Assembly (NCBI GenBank): GCA_022241605.1
Contig: JAKOMQ010000013.1
Location: forward strand, 1-64,000
DNA from: Aquimonas sp.
GTDB lineage: Bacteria; Pseudomonadota; Gammaproteobacteria; Xanthomonadales; Xanthomonadaceae
Reading direction: 5' to 3'
DNA length: 64,000 nucleotides
The notes beneath the pieces were generated by a model. That model was not told where the DNA came from and searched no databases. It saw only the letters and a program-made list of their open reading frames with translations. The position numbers and the translations under genes are program-made. Of the stretch, positions 32,414 through 41,577 are shown piece by piece. Position 1 is the stretch's first letter, and each line of letters opens with the position of its first letter.

Positions 32414-33971
32414 TCACCTTGGCGTGGCCCTGCGCCCGCGCTCGGGATGGGAAGCCGTTGAGCTGGGCTTCGCCCTGCTGCGCCGCCATGCGGGTACGGT
32501 TTTCGGCGCCTGGCTGCTGGCCAGCCTGCCGCTGCTGGCGCTGGCCCTGCTGCTGGGCTGGGCGCTGGACCGCCTGTGGCTGGCAGCGCTGCTGCTGTGG
32601 TGGCTGAAACCGGCGTTCGACCGCATCCCGCTGTTCGTGCTGTCGCGCGCCGTTTTCGGGGCGACGCCGGGGCTGCGCGAGACGCTGCTGGCGCAGCGCA
32701 GTTTTGGCAGTGGCGCCATCCTGCCCTGGCTGCTGTGGCGGCGGCTGTCGCCTGGGCGCTGCCTGCTGCTGCCGGCCGACCTGCTGGAGGGCCTCAGCGG
32801 CCGCGAGGGACGGCAGCGGCGCAGCCTGCTCGCGCGCGGCGCCTACGGCCATGCCGCACTGACCCTGCTGGTGCTGATCCATGTGGAGGCGGTGCTGAGC
32901 CTGTCCCTGCTCGGCCTGGGCCTGATGATGGTGCCGATCGAGTTCATGGGCGAGGCGGCCCAAGCGATGTGGGAAACCCTGTTCGAAGCCCCGCCGGTCT
33001 GGGCCGAAGCCCTGCTGGTTCTGCTGTACTGGGCGGCGGTCAGCCTGGTCGAACCCTTCTTCGTGGCTGCAGGCTTCGGCCTCTACCTCAATCGCCGCAC
33101 CCGGCTGGAGGCCTGGGACGTTGAGCTCGGGCTGCGCCGACTGGGCCAGCGCCTGGCGGCGCTGGGCGGACGCGGGCTGCTCGCCCTGCTGCTGGCCCTG
33201 CCCCTGCTCGGCTCACCGGGCGGCATGGCCATGGCCGCAGAGGAACCGCCGCAGGACCATCCGGGCCCTGCCAGCGGGGCGGGCCGCGCAACGGCAAGCG
33301 GCGATGGCCTGCAGCGGGTCTTCGGCCATGCCCACGCGGATGGCGGCGAGGCCTTTGTGCAGACCGCCAGCCAGACGTATGAAGACGCCCGCCTGAGCCC
33401 CACCGAAACCCGCTCCGTGTGGGCGCCGCGCAAACCGCCGCAGCGCCGCGCGCAGGGCACCTCGGTCAGCTGGCTGGACGGCTTCGCCAGGGTCATCGCC
33501 TTCCTGCTGGAGAACGCGCTCTGGCTGGGCATGGGCGTGCTGCTGGCGCTGCTGCTGCTCAACTACCGGCGCTGGCTGCCGGCATTGGAGCGCCTGCTGC
33601 CCGGCGCGGTGCCGGCGCTGCCTGAGTTCGAAACCCTGGCCGAGGCGCGCGGCATGCAGCTGCCGGATGATCTGCCCGCCGCCGTGCGCGCGCTGTGGCG
33701 GCAGGGCCGCGTGCGCCCCGCGCTGGCTCTGTTCTATGCGGGCTCGGTGCAGAAACTTGAGCAAATGCTGGGCGAACCGCTGCCGCCGGGCGCGACCGAG
33801 GCCGACTGCCTGCGCCGGGCGCGCCGCCTGCGCGGCCACGCCTTTGCGCCGGTGTTCGGACAGGTGGTGCAGCTCTGGCAGGCCTGCGCCTACGCTGCAC
33901 GCAGCCCGAGCGAAGCCGAGCTTGAGGCCCTGCTCGCAGCCTGGCCCAGCGCCATCGAGACCGCGCCATGA
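32403..33971 (+). CDS. Membrane protein with DUF4129-like C-terminus
   Basis: The 522-residue protein has an N-terminal block of helices up to about residue 275, ending with LLALLLALPLLGSPGGMAMA. A polar region of about 100 residues follows, then another helix (ALWLGMGVLLALLLLNYRRW) and a soluble tail of about 130 residues with LPAAVRALWRQGRVRPALAL and LRRARRLRGH, resembling DUF4129. It overlaps the SpoIIM-like gene by 11 bases and the next gene by 4. The C-terminal domain faces the cytoplasm in related proteins. The function is unknown beyond its link with MoxR operons. Confidence 0.75.
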   Translation: MRIDHLGVALRPRSGWEAVELGFALLRRHAGTVFGAWLLASLPLLALALLLGWALDRLWLAALLLWWLKPAFDRIPLFVLSRAVFGATPGLRETLLAQRSFGSGAILPWLLWRRLSPGRCLLLPADLLEGLSGREGRQRRSLLARGAYGHAALTLLVLIHVEAVLSLSLLGLGLMMVPIEFMGEAAQAMWETLFEAPPVWAEALLVLLYWAAVSLVEPFFVAAGFGLYLNRRTRLEAWDVELGLRRLGQRLAALGGRGLLALLLALPLLGSPGGMAMAAEEPPQDHPGPASGAGRATASGDGLQRVFGHAHADGGEAFVQTASQTYEDARLSPTETRSVWAPRKPPQRRAQGTSVSWLDGFARVIAFLLENALWLGMGVLLALLLLNYRRWLPALERLLPGAVPALPEFETLAEARGMQLPDDLPAAVRALWRQGRVRPALALFYAGSVQKLEQMLGEPLPPGATEADCLRRARRLRGHAFAPVFGQVVQLWQACAYAARSPSEAELEALLAAWPSAIETAP

Positions 33972-35158
33972 GCTGGCGAATCCCGCTCACTGTGTTCAGC
34001 CTGCTGCTGCTGGCAGCGCTCGGCGGCTGGTGGCACCTGACCTATGAGCTGCGCAGCGTCGAGGTGCCGACCGCGCTCACCGGCGAGGCACGCCGCAACC
34101 CGCTGTATGGCCTGCGCGAGGTGTTGCGCGCGCAGGGCCGCGACGCCGAAACGCTTGCACAGCTGGACATCGAGGCCCTGCCCGGGCAGGGGCCACGGCT
34201 GCTGGTGCTGGCGCTGGATCCGCGTCAGCTGCGCGAGCGCGAGGCACAGAGCCTTCTGCAGTGGGTGCATTCCGGAGGTCACCTGCTTGCGAGGCTGCCG
34301 CCGTCCAGCGAGGGGCGTGCGCCCGAGCTGCTGTCGTCGCTGGGGCTGGCGCTGATCGACCACGAGAGCTGCATCGACTGGAGAAGCCCGCAGACGCAGC
34401 CCGCCAGCGCCATCGACGCCCTCGACGAGGCGGCCATGGAGGAACTCATGGAAGACCTCGGCTGGCGGCCGCACAGCACGCGCTTCTGCAGTCGTGTGCG
34501 GATGCTGCCCGAGGATGCTGACGACACGTTCGAGTGGGACTTCAGCTATGGCAATGCCGAGCAGGGCTATGTGCTGGCCCGCTTCCGCCATGGCGCCGGC
34601 CTGGTGACCCTGGCCAGCCAGCTCGACCTGCTGCGCACCGCCGCGCTGCGCTCGCCCGAACAGCAGGCCGCGGCCCACCAGCTGTTGGCGCCCTCGCTGG
34701 CCGACGGCGTGCAGATACGGATGGTGTTCGCTACGCCGCTGCCACCCCTGCACGTACTACTGGTGCAGCAGGGCTGGCCACTGCTGCTGCCCCTGCTGCT
34801 GGCCCTGCTGGCTTGGCTGTGGGCGCGCATGCAGCGCTTCGGGCCGGTGCTGCCGGAGCGCGCCATCCCGCGCCGGGCGCTGGCCGAACACCTGCGTGCC
34901 GCCGGCGAGCTGGCCCAGCGCAGCGGCCGCAGCGCCGCCCTGCTGGCGCCGCTGCGTCGACGTGCCCAGGCCAGCCTGCAGCGCAGCCGGCCGGAGCTGG
35001 CCGCACTGGAGCCGGCCGAACAATCGCAGGCGCTTGCGCGGCTGCTGGATCTGCCGCCCGTCCGCGTCTACACCGCCCTGTACAGTCCCCGCCTCGACCG
35101 CAGCCTGGATTTTGTCGATGCGGTCCGCCTCCTGATCCGTTTGAGCCAGCGCCCATGA
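33968..35158 (+). CDS. DUF4350-type membrane protein
   Basis: The 396-residue protein has a first helix (LTVFSLLLLAALGGWWHL), then a periplasmic domain with NPLYGLREVLRAQGRDAE, LLVLALDPRQLREREAQSLL and WVHSGGHLLARLP, which is DUF4350-like. A second helix (WPLLLPLLLALLAWLWARMQ) is followed by a cytoplasmic tail. It overlaps both neighbours by 4 bases (ATGA). It is the fourth gene of the MoxR operon. Confidence 0.8.
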   Translation: MSWRIPLTVFSLLLLAALGGWWHLTYELRSVEVPTALTGEARRNPLYGLREVLRAQGRDAETLAQLDIEALPGQGPRLLVLALDPRQLREREAQSLLQWVHSGGHLLARLPPSSEGRAPELLSSLGLALIDHESCIDWRSPQTQPASAIDALDEAAMEELMEDLGWRPHSTRFCSRVRMLPEDADDTFEWDFSYGNAEQGYVLARFRHGAGLVTLASQLDLLRTAALRSPEQQAAAHQLLAPSLADGVQIRMVFATPLPPLHVLLVQQGWPLLLPLLLALLAWLWARMQRFGPVLPERAIPRRALAEHLRAAGELAQRSGRSAALLAPLRRRAQASLQRSRPELAALEPAEQSQALARLLDLPPVRVYTALYSPRLDRSLDFVDAVRLLIRLSQRP

Positions 35159-36213
35159 GCACCGACCTGCCTACGCCTCCCCTGCCCGCCCGCCCGTCTG
35201 CGCCGCCCCTGCCGTCCGCCACGGCCCCCTCGCCCGCTGCCATGCGCGCCGACCCGACCGTGGCGCGCGCCGGTGCGCTGGTGGACGCAATCCGCGAGCA
35301 GATCGGCGCCGCCTTCTACGGGCAGGAGCAGGTGCTGGACCAGCTGCTGGTCGCCCTTCTGGCCGGAGGCCACGTGCTGCTGGAGGGCGTGCCCGGGCTG
35401 GGCAAGACCCTGCTGGTGCGCGCGCTGTCGGCCGCCGTCCAGTGCAGCTTCGCGCGTATCCAGTTCACTCCGGACCTGATGCCCAGCGACGTCTGTGGCC
35501 ACGCCTTCTACGATCCGAAGACGGAGAGCTTCCGGATCCGTCGCGGCCCGGTGTTCACCCAGCTGCTGCTGGCGGACGAGATCAACCGCGCTCCGGCCAA
35601 GACCCAGTCGGCCCTGCTGGAGGTGATGCAGGAGGGCCAGGTCACCATCGAGTCCCGCAGCTTCACGCTGGAGCCGCCGTTCATGGCCATCGCCACCCAA
35701 AATCCGATCGAACAAGAGGGCACCTATCCGCTGCCGGAGGCCCAGCTCGACCGTTTTCTGCTGAAGGTGCAGATGGCGTATCCGGAGCACGCTGACGAGG
35801 TGCGCATGGTCGATGCGGTCACGCGCGGCCGGGTCGCCCAGGATTTCGACCTGAGCCGGGTGCGCGCGGTGGCCAGCCCGGCCGAATTGATCTCCCTGCA
35901 GAAGGCGGCATCCGCGGTGCGGATGGATCCGGTCGTGCTGGACTATGCCGTGCGCATCTGTCGCGCCACCCGCGAATGGCCCGGTCTTTCGATGGGGGCC
36001 GGCCCGCGCGGCAGCCTGGCGCTGGCGCGCGCGTCGCGCGCGCAGGCGCTGCTGGCCGGGCGCGATTTCGTCACCCCAGACGACGTTCGCAGCATTGCTC
36101 TGCCGGCCCTGCGGCACCGCCTGCAGCTTTCACCCGAACTGCAGATCGAGGGCCGCCGCATCGACGATGTGCTGCAGGCGCTGTTGGCCAAGGTGGAGGC
36201 GCCACGGCAGTGA
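35155..36213 (+). CDS. MoxR-family AAA ATPase
   Basis: The 352-residue protein has a Pro-rich N-terminus of about 35 residues and then an AAA core. Walker A is GVPGLGKT in LLEGVPGLGKTLLVRALS, followed by RIQFTPDLMPSDVCGHAFY, Walker B LLLADEINRAPAKTQSALLE, sensor 1 FMAIATQNPIEQEGTYPLPE, and the helix-2 insert and lid typical of MoxR. MoxR ATPases act as chaperones that activate or assemble partner proteins, often together with DUF58 or VWA proteins encoded beside them. The DUF58 gene follows here with an overlapping start (GTGA). Confidence 0.93.
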   Translation: MSTDLPTPPLPARPSAPPLPSATAPSPAAMRADPTVARAGALVDAIREQIGAAFYGQEQVLDQLLVALLAGGHVLLEGVPGLGKTLLVRALSAAVQCSFARIQFTPDLMPSDVCGHAFYDPKTESFRIRRGPVFTQLLLADEINRAPAKTQSALLEVMQEGQVTIESRSFTLEPPFMAIATQNPIEQEGTYPLPEAQLDRFLLKVQMAYPEHADEVRMVDAVTRGRVAQDFDLSRVRAVASPAELISLQKAASAVRMDPVVLDYAVRICRATREWPGLSMGAGPRGSLALARASRAQALLAGRDFVTPDDVRSIALPALRHRLQLSPELQIEGRRIDDVLQALLAKVEAPRQ

Positions 36214-37505
36214 GGCCGGCACCGGCGCTTGTCGCCCTGCTGGCGCTGCTGGCCCTGCCCGGCGCGCTGTGGGCGTTTGGACTGCTCGGGCCGGGGCCTT
36301 TCTTGGCTGCGGCCTGCGCGCTGCTGGCCAGCGCGGCGGTGGACGCCCTACTGTTGCGTCGCCTGCCCAGCCCGTCGGTTGGACGCACGCTGCCGCAGGC
36401 CGTGGCGCTCGGCCACTCGCTGGAGGTGCAGCTCGCGCTGGAGGGCGCGCCGATGCGGCTGCAGCTGTTCGATCTGCATCCGCCGCAGTGGCCGCAGCAG
36501 GGGCTGCCGGCGGGCGTCCAGCTGCAGCCGGGCAAGCGCGCGCGCGTGGCCTACCAGCTGCAGCCCGACGCGCGCGGGCTCTATCAATTCGCCGGCATTG
36601 AACTGCGCCTGCACTCGCCCCTGCGCCTGTGGCGGCAGCGCCGTCGGCTGGAGATCGCAGACAGCGTGCGGGTGTATCCGGACTTCGCCAGGGTCAGCCA
36701 TCTGGCCCTGGTCGGCGTGGAGCGTGCCAGTCGGGCGCTGGGCGCCCACCAGCATCGCCGCCGCGGCGAGGGCACCGAGTTTCACCAGCTCCGGGAGTAT
36801 CGGCTGGGCGACAGCATGCGCCAGATCGACTGGAAAGCCAGCCGGCGCGCGCTCAAGCTGATCTCGCGCGAGTACCAGGACGAGCGCAACCAGCAGCTGA
36901 TGCTGGTGGTTGACACGGGTCGTCGCATGCTCACCCACGACGGCCAGCTCAGCGACTTCGACCATGCCTTGAACGCCACCCTGCTGGTGGCCTACGTCGC
37001 ACTGCGCCAAGGCGATGCGGTGGGCCTGTTCGCCAGCGGCGGCAGCCAGCGCCATCTTCCTGCGACACGCGGCCTGGGCGCTCTGGATCGTCTGCTGGAC
37101 GGGGTGTTCGACCTGCAGCCTTCGCCAGTGGCCACCGACTACCTCGACATGGCCCTGCAGTTTGACGTGCGCCAGCGGAGGCGCGCGCTGGTGCTGCTGG
37201 TCACCAACGCGCGCGACGAGGACATCGAGGACCTCAAGACAGGCGTGCGCCAGCTGCGCCGCCGCCATCTGGTCTGCGTGGCGAGCCTGCGCGAGGCCGT
37301 GCTGGATCCCCTGCTGCAGCGTGAGCCACAGGCGCTCGACGGCGCATTGGAAAGCGCGGCGGCCGCGCATTACCTGGAGCAGCGCCAGCGCGCTCATGCA
37401 GAGCTGCGCGCGGAAGGGGCAAGCGTGCTGGATGTCACCGCCGCCGAGCTGCCGGGCGCACTGGTTGACCACTATCTGGCGGTCAAGCGCGCCGGACGGC
37501 TGTAG
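36210..37505 (+). CDS. DUF58 domain protein, MoxR partner
   Basis: The 431-residue protein starts at a GTG that overlaps the MoxR stop. Two hydrophobic helices occupy residues 5-45. The DUF58 signature is GEGTEFHQLREYRLGDSM followed by RQIDWKASRRALKLISREYQ, and a von Willebrand-like segment follows with LMLVVDTGRRM, carrying a partial MIDAS motif (the usual DxSxS is DTGRR here). DUF58 proteins are thought to be clients or co-factors of MoxR. It ends the operon; I see no batA/batB-type VWA genes after it. Confidence 0.9.
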   Translation: MRPAPALVALLALLALPGALWAFGLLGPGPFLAAACALLASAAVDALLLRRLPSPSVGRTLPQAVALGHSLEVQLALEGAPMRLQLFDLHPPQWPQQGLPAGVQLQPGKRARVAYQLQPDARGLYQFAGIELRLHSPLRLWRQRRRLEIADSVRVYPDFARVSHLALVGVERASRALGAHQHRRRGEGTEFHQLREYRLGDSMRQIDWKASRRALKLISREYQDERNQQLMLVVDTGRRMLTHDGQLSDFDHALNATLLVAYVALRQGDAVGLFASGGSQRHLPATRGLGALDRLLDGVFDLQPSPVATDYLDMALQFDVRQRRRALVLLVTNARDEDIEDLKTGVRQLRRRHLVCVASLREAVLDPLLQREPQALDGALESAAAAHYLEQRQRAHAELRAEGASVLDVTAAELPGALVDHYLAVKRAGRL

Positions 37506-37605
37506 CCGGCGCTCCCGTCGGCGCCGTGGCACGAGGCGCCCTTGGCGCGACGCCCACACACCTGCGGCGTAGGATGATGGGATAGAACCTCCTGAGGACA
37601 CCGCC

Positions 37606-38340
37606 ATGTCGCGCATCAGCCTGCCCATCGCGATCATCACCGCGCTGCTCGCATTCAATACAGCCCTGCCCGTGCAGGCGCGCAACGTGGACCCGGCGCG
37701 CGTCTCGGCCCAGTCGGATCCGCGCTACCTCGCCAGCCACCCCGATCAGCATCACCGTTCGCTCGGGCTGACTGCACTGGAGCAGCAGCAGCCGCGTGCC
37801 GCCCTGCGCCACTTCCTGCGCGCTGCGCGCCATGCGGATAAAGCCTCGCAGGCGGTGATCGCAGAGATGTATTTCCACGGTCAAGGGGTGCCGCAGGACC
37901 GCGCCCGCGGCTACGCCTGGATGGATCTGGCGGCCGAGCGTGGCTATCTCGGGTTCGCCGCGCTGCGCGAGCAGTACTGGCGCCAGCTCGGCGATATCGA
38001 GCAAGCACGCGCGCTCGATATCGGCCGACAGCTCTACGCCGAATACGAGGACGACGTGGCCAAGCCACGGCTCGAAGCACTCTTGCGCCAGGGCCGTCGT
38101 GATCGCACCGGCAGCCGGGTCGGCTACGTCGGCAGCCTGCGCATCCTTGATGCCCAGGACCAGATCGGGATGCGCCTGCGCTTGGTGCAGGGCAGCAGCG
38201 GGCCGAGCTTCGGCGGCGATGCCTACCACGCGGCCGAACTGTGGGAGCCGTCCAAATACTGGGCTGCGCAGGACCGGCTGTGGAATCGCCCGGTGCAGAG
38301 CCTGGTCGAAATCCTGCCGCTGCGAGCCGCGACCGACTGA
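37606..38340 (+). CDS. Secreted Sel1-like repeat protein, paralogue 1
   Basis: The 244-residue protein has a signal peptide (LPIAIITALLAFNTALPVQA). The middle contains one to two Sel1-type helical repeats (ALRHFLRAARHADKASQAVI, then AEMYFHGQGVPQDRARGYAW). The C-terminal third (after about residue 150) has YEDDVAKPRLEALLRQGRRD and a beta-rich part not typical of Sel1. A close paralogue follows at 38624. Sel1 proteins act as interaction scaffolds; no partner is evident. Its TGA stop is the first part of a family 1 repeat. Confidence 0.8.
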   Translation: MSRISLPIAIITALLAFNTALPVQARNVDPARVSAQSDPRYLASHPDQHHRSLGLTALEQQQPRAALRHFLRAARHADKASQAVIAEMYFHGQGVPQDRARGYAWMDLAAERGYLGFAALREQYWRQLGDIEQARALDIGRQLYAEYEDDVAKPRLEALLRQGRRDRTGSRVGYVGSLRILDAQDQIGMRLRLVQGSSGPSFGGDAYHAAELWEPSKYWAAQDRLWNRPVQSLVEILPLRAATD

Positions 38341-38520
38341 GAGCCCGTGAGAACCATCTGCCTGCTGCGGCCGCGGCGGGGCGCTTGTGGCGGCAGCGCG
38401 CTGCGCGAATCCTGCGGCCATCTGGTTCACCAGACTCCCTTGCATTCACGTACCGCGCTTTGCCACGGACGCCCAGCCCCCCTCGCGACGGCGTCTGACT
38501 TCTTAACGCGCTGAGAGGCT
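38337..38520 (-). repeat. Family 1 dispersed repeat, copy B
   Basis: This full-length copy of about 184 bp is inverted relative to copies C, D and E. It starts CTGAGAGCCCGTGAGAACC and ends ACGCGCTGAGAGG, so both ends carry the CTGAGAG motif in opposite orientation. It separates the two Sel1-like paralogues. The stop codon of the first paralogue (38338-38340) lies within it. Confidence 0.8.
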
Positions 38521-38623
38521 CGGGGCGCTCCCGGCACGGCCTCGCCCTGCACTCCCTGCGACGAAACGCCGCAGCTGAGCGTCCATGGCTGTAGGCCAGC
38601 TTCGGCCGTCTGGGGAGATCCTC

Positions 38624-39397
38624 ATGAAACCTCGTGGCAGGCGGACATCCGCCGTTTCCGTACTTGGGCCGCTGCTGCCGGCAGTAATTTCCTGCCTGCT
38701 GATGCTGGCTCCTGGGCAGACCGTCGCAAGCGAAGGGGGCATGCGCCTCGACCGCGAAAAGGTGATGCGAAGCAACGGATTTCTCAATTTCCACCCGGAT
38801 ATCCTCAACCGCCACCGCGGCTTTGAGGCACTCTCGCAGCAGCGTGCCGAGGAGGCGCTTGGGCACTTAAAGCGAGCTGCGCGCTTCGCCGACAAGGCAT
38901 CGCAGGCGGTGATCGCGGAGCTGTACTTCAAGGGCGAGGGCGTGCCGCAGGATCGCGCACTCGGCTACGCATGGATGGACCTTGCAGCCGAGCGCGGCTG
39001 GCAGGGGTTCCTGGCCCTTCGCGAGCATTACTGGGCGCAGCTTGACGACTCGGAGCGCAAACGTGCGATCGAGGTCGGCCAGGGCGTTTACGCGGAGTAC
39101 GAGGACGCGGTGGCCAAGCCTCGACTCGAGGCCCAGCTCCGGCGCGGGCGTCGCGAGATGACCGGCAGCCGCATTGGCAGCCCGGGTGCGCTCAAGATCA
39201 TCTATGGCGACGACGTGATCGGCGTCCGCGTTCGCCTTGATGAACGCGGCCTCGGAAGCAGCAGTGTGCCGGGCCATCTCTACTACGCCGATGAGTTCTG
39301 GCTGCCGGAGGCCTACTGGGAATGGCAGGCGCAAGTCTGGGATCGCCCCCTGCGCGGGCTCGTCGACGTGCTGCCACTGCAGCGGGCGGAGCCCTGA
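38624..39397 (+). CDS. Secreted Sel1-like repeat protein, paralogue 2
   Basis: The 257-residue protein is a clear paralogue of the gene at 37606. Shared segments include RAARFADKASQAVIAELYF, GEGVPQDRALGYAWMDLAAE, YAEYEDAVAKPRLEAQLRRG and the C-terminal pattern WDRPLRGLVDVLPL. The N-terminus has a long signal-like region (VLGPLLPAVISCLLMLAPGQ). A good ribosome-binding site, GGGGAGATCCTC, precedes the ATG at 38624. The pair arose by tandem duplication and is bracketed by family 1 repeat copies B and C. Confidence 0.8.
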   Translation: MKPRGRRTSAVSVLGPLLPAVISCLLMLAPGQTVASEGGMRLDREKVMRSNGFLNFHPDILNRHRGFEALSQQRAEEALGHLKRAARFADKASQAVIAELYFKGEGVPQDRALGYAWMDLAAERGWQGFLALREHYWAQLDDSERKRAIEVGQGVYAEYEDAVAKPRLEAQLRRGRREMTGSRIGSPGALKIIYGDDVIGVRVRLDERGLGSSSVPGHLYYADEFWLPEAYWEWQAQVWDRPLRGLVDVLPLQRAEP

Positions 39398-39636
39398 TAC
39401 ACCGGCGCGGCCAGTGACGACGGCCCGGTCCGGACGCCAAGCGCTCGCCCATCCGAGCATCAACGATCGTCGTGGTCGCCCCGCGACGTCCACCTGCTCG
39501 CGGGAGCAAGCTGGCTCGCGACCCGCAGGACGGGCGCAGGGCGCAGCCTGTGGTCGGCTGCTGGCAGGCTACGGCGCGCGCGCGGACGAATTCAGGCGTC
39601 TTCAAGAAAAGCCGCATCGCCACGCGGCGTCGAGAG
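39398..39636. other. Gene-free stretch before repeat copy C
   Basis: With the repeat that follows, this makes a gap of about 420 bases between the second Sel1-like gene and the end of recJ. It has no recognisable gene. The sequence CGTGGTCGCC and the later GCGCGCGCGCGG run are not part of an identified element. Confidence 0.4.
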
Positions 39637-39822
39637 ACTCTCGGAGCGTGTGAAACAACCCAGACGCCGTAGCGAGGGCGTCGCTGGGCGTTCGTGGCAA
39701 AGCGCGTTACGTGAATACGATGAAGTCCGAAGAAGCAGTGACCGCAGGATTCGCGTAGCGCGCTGCCGCCGCGGGCGTCCGGCGGCGGCCGCAGCAGGCG
39801 GGTGGTTCTCACATGCTCTCAG
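39637..39822 (+). repeat. Family 1 dispersed repeat, copy C
   Basis: This full-length copy of about 186 bp has the left end ACTCTCGGAGCGTGTGAAAC, the inner hairpin GACGCC/GGCGTC around GTAGCGAG, and the right end GGTTCTCACATGCTCTCAGG. The stop codon of recJ, read on the minus strand (39819-39821), lies inside the right end. Confidence 0.8.
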
Positions 39823-41537
39823 GCGGGCTCCCAGTGCCGCAGGAAAAGACGCAGCTCCGGACTGCCGCGCCAGCTGTCGCTGCCCAACTGATAGGCCGCG
39901 CGGATGCGGGCGGGCGGCGGCTGGCCGCTCCAGCCGCCGAAATGGATGGCCGACAGCGGCAGTCGACTGCCGACCGGGCGAAGGCCCATGCGCAGATGGC
40001 GCTCGCCCAGCACGCGCCAGTCGGCCACCTCGAACTCATTGTCGAACAGCGGCTCCGGGAAGGCCTGGCCCCAGGGCCCGGCTTCGCGCAGCAGCTCGGC
40101 GAGCTCCAGGCCGAAGTCGCCGAGCCCGAGCTCGCCGTCGGTTTCCAGCACCGGCTGCAGCAGCGCGGGGTCGATCCGACGCTCCACCGTCTCAGCAAAC
40201 AGGCGACAGAAGCGTTCGACCTGCGAGGGCTCAAGGCTGAGCCCCGCCGCCATGGCGTGGCCGCCGTAGCGGAGCATGAGGTTTGGGTGCCTGGCCTCGA
40301 TTTCGGCCAGACAGTCACGCAGGTGGAATCCCGGAATCGAGCGCCCCGAGCCCTTCCACTCAAGGCCGTCCTCATCGCCCGGCGCCAGCGCGAACACCGG
40401 CCGATGCAGACGCTCCTTGAGCTTTGAAGCGACCAGGCCCACCACGCCGGCATGCCAACCGGCGTCGGCCAGCGCCACGCCCGCGGCCAGCCCCGCTTGC
40501 GGGGACAGGTCGGCCCGCAGCACCGCGGCTTCGGCCTGCTCCACCATCTGCTGCTGCAGCTCGCGGCGCTCGCTGTTGAGCGCCTGCAGGCGCTGCGCAT
40601 GCGCCTCCGCCTGCTGGGGATCGTCGCAGAGCAGGCACTCGATGCCGACCGCCATGTCCTCCAGGCGACCGGCCGCATTGATCCGCGGGCCCAGCACGAA
40701 ACCGAAGTCGGTGGCGCTGGCACGCGCCATGTCACGCCCAGCCACCTGGTACAGGGCGCGTACGCCGGCGCAGGCGTGACCGGCGCGGATCCGCTTCAGC
40801 CCGGCCTGCACCAGCAGGCGGTTGTTGCGATCCAGCGGCACCAGGTCGGCCACCGTGCCCAACGCCACCAGATCCAGCAGCGCCCCGAGATCGGGGCCAC
40901 TGCCGTCCGCGAACGCACCGAGCCGGCGCATCTCGGCGCGCAGGGCCAGCAGCAGATAGAACACCACGCCCACGCCGGCCAAGGCTTTGCTGGGAAAGCC
41001 GCAGCCCGGCACGTTGGGGTTGACCATGGCGTCCGCTGTGGGCAGTGCATCGCCGGGCAGATGGTGGTCGGTAACCAGCACCCGGATGCCGCGCGCCTGC
41101 GCCGCGGCCACGCCGGCGTGGGCAGCCACGCCATTGTCCACGGTCAGGATCAGATCCGGGGCCGGCTCCAGCTCGGCCACCAGCGCTGGCGACAGGCCAT
41201 AGCCATGCAGGAAGCGATTGGGCACGCGGTAGTCGACGCGCTCGAACCCCAGCATGCGCAGGCCGCGCACCGCGACTGCAGTGCCGGTGGCGCCGTCGGC
41301 GTCGAAATCGCCCACCACGGTGATGCGACCGCCGCGCGCGCGCTGCTGGCCCAGCAGGACCACCGCCGCCTCAAGGCCGGCCAGATCCGGGCGTAGAAGG
41401 CCGGTCAGGCGTAGATCCAGCTCAGCAGGATCGCGCAGCCCGCGCGCCGCGTACACCCGCTGCAGCACCGGGTGCAGGCCGCCGGTGTTCAACAGCGGTG
41501 CCGCGGGGACGCTGCGTCGACGAATTCCGAGCGTCAT
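39819..41537 (-). CDS. recJ: Single-stranded-DNA-specific exonuclease RecJ
   Basis: RecJ degrades single-stranded DNA 5' to 3' in recombination and mismatch repair. The 572-residue product (577 in E. coli) has the DHH motifs VVGDFDADGATGTAVAV, ILTVDNG, VLVTDHHLPGD and VALGTVADLVPL, and the DHHA1 motif LRYGGHAMAAGLSLE. The frame is open upstream, but homology starts at the ATG at 41537. It follows rpfE by 40 bases, as in the xanthomonad rpf region. Its last codons lie at a family 1 repeat. Confidence 0.95.
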   Translation of the reverse strand: MTLGIRRRSVPAAPLLNTGGLHPVLQRVYAARGLRDPAELDLRLTGLLRPDLAGLEAAVVLLGQQRARGGRITVVGDFDADGATGTAVAVRGLRMLGFERVDYRVPNRFLHGYGLSPALVAELEPAPDLILTVDNGVAAHAGVAAAQARGIRVLVTDHHLPGDALPTADAMVNPNVPGCGFPSKALAGVGVVFYLLLALRAEMRRLGAFADGSGPDLGALLDLVALGTVADLVPLDRNNRLLVQAGLKRIRAGHACAGVRALYQVAGRDMARASATDFGFVLGPRINAAGRLEDMAVGIECLLCDDPQQAEAHAQRLQALNSERRELQQQMVEQAEAAVLRADLSPQAGLAAGVALADAGWHAGVVGLVASKLKERLHRPVFALAPGDEDGLEWKGSGRSIPGFHLRDCLAEIEARHPNLMLRYGGHAMAAGLSLEPSQVERFCRLFAETVERRIDPALLQPVLETDGELGLGDFGLELAELLREAGPWGQAFPEPLFDNEFEVADWRVLGERHLRMGLRPVGSRLPLSAIHFGGWSGQPPPARIRAAYQLGSDSWRGSPELRLFLRHWEPA

Positions 41538-41577
41538 GCCGGCGAGCAGGCAAAGGCGCGACGCGTCGGCAGCGCCA

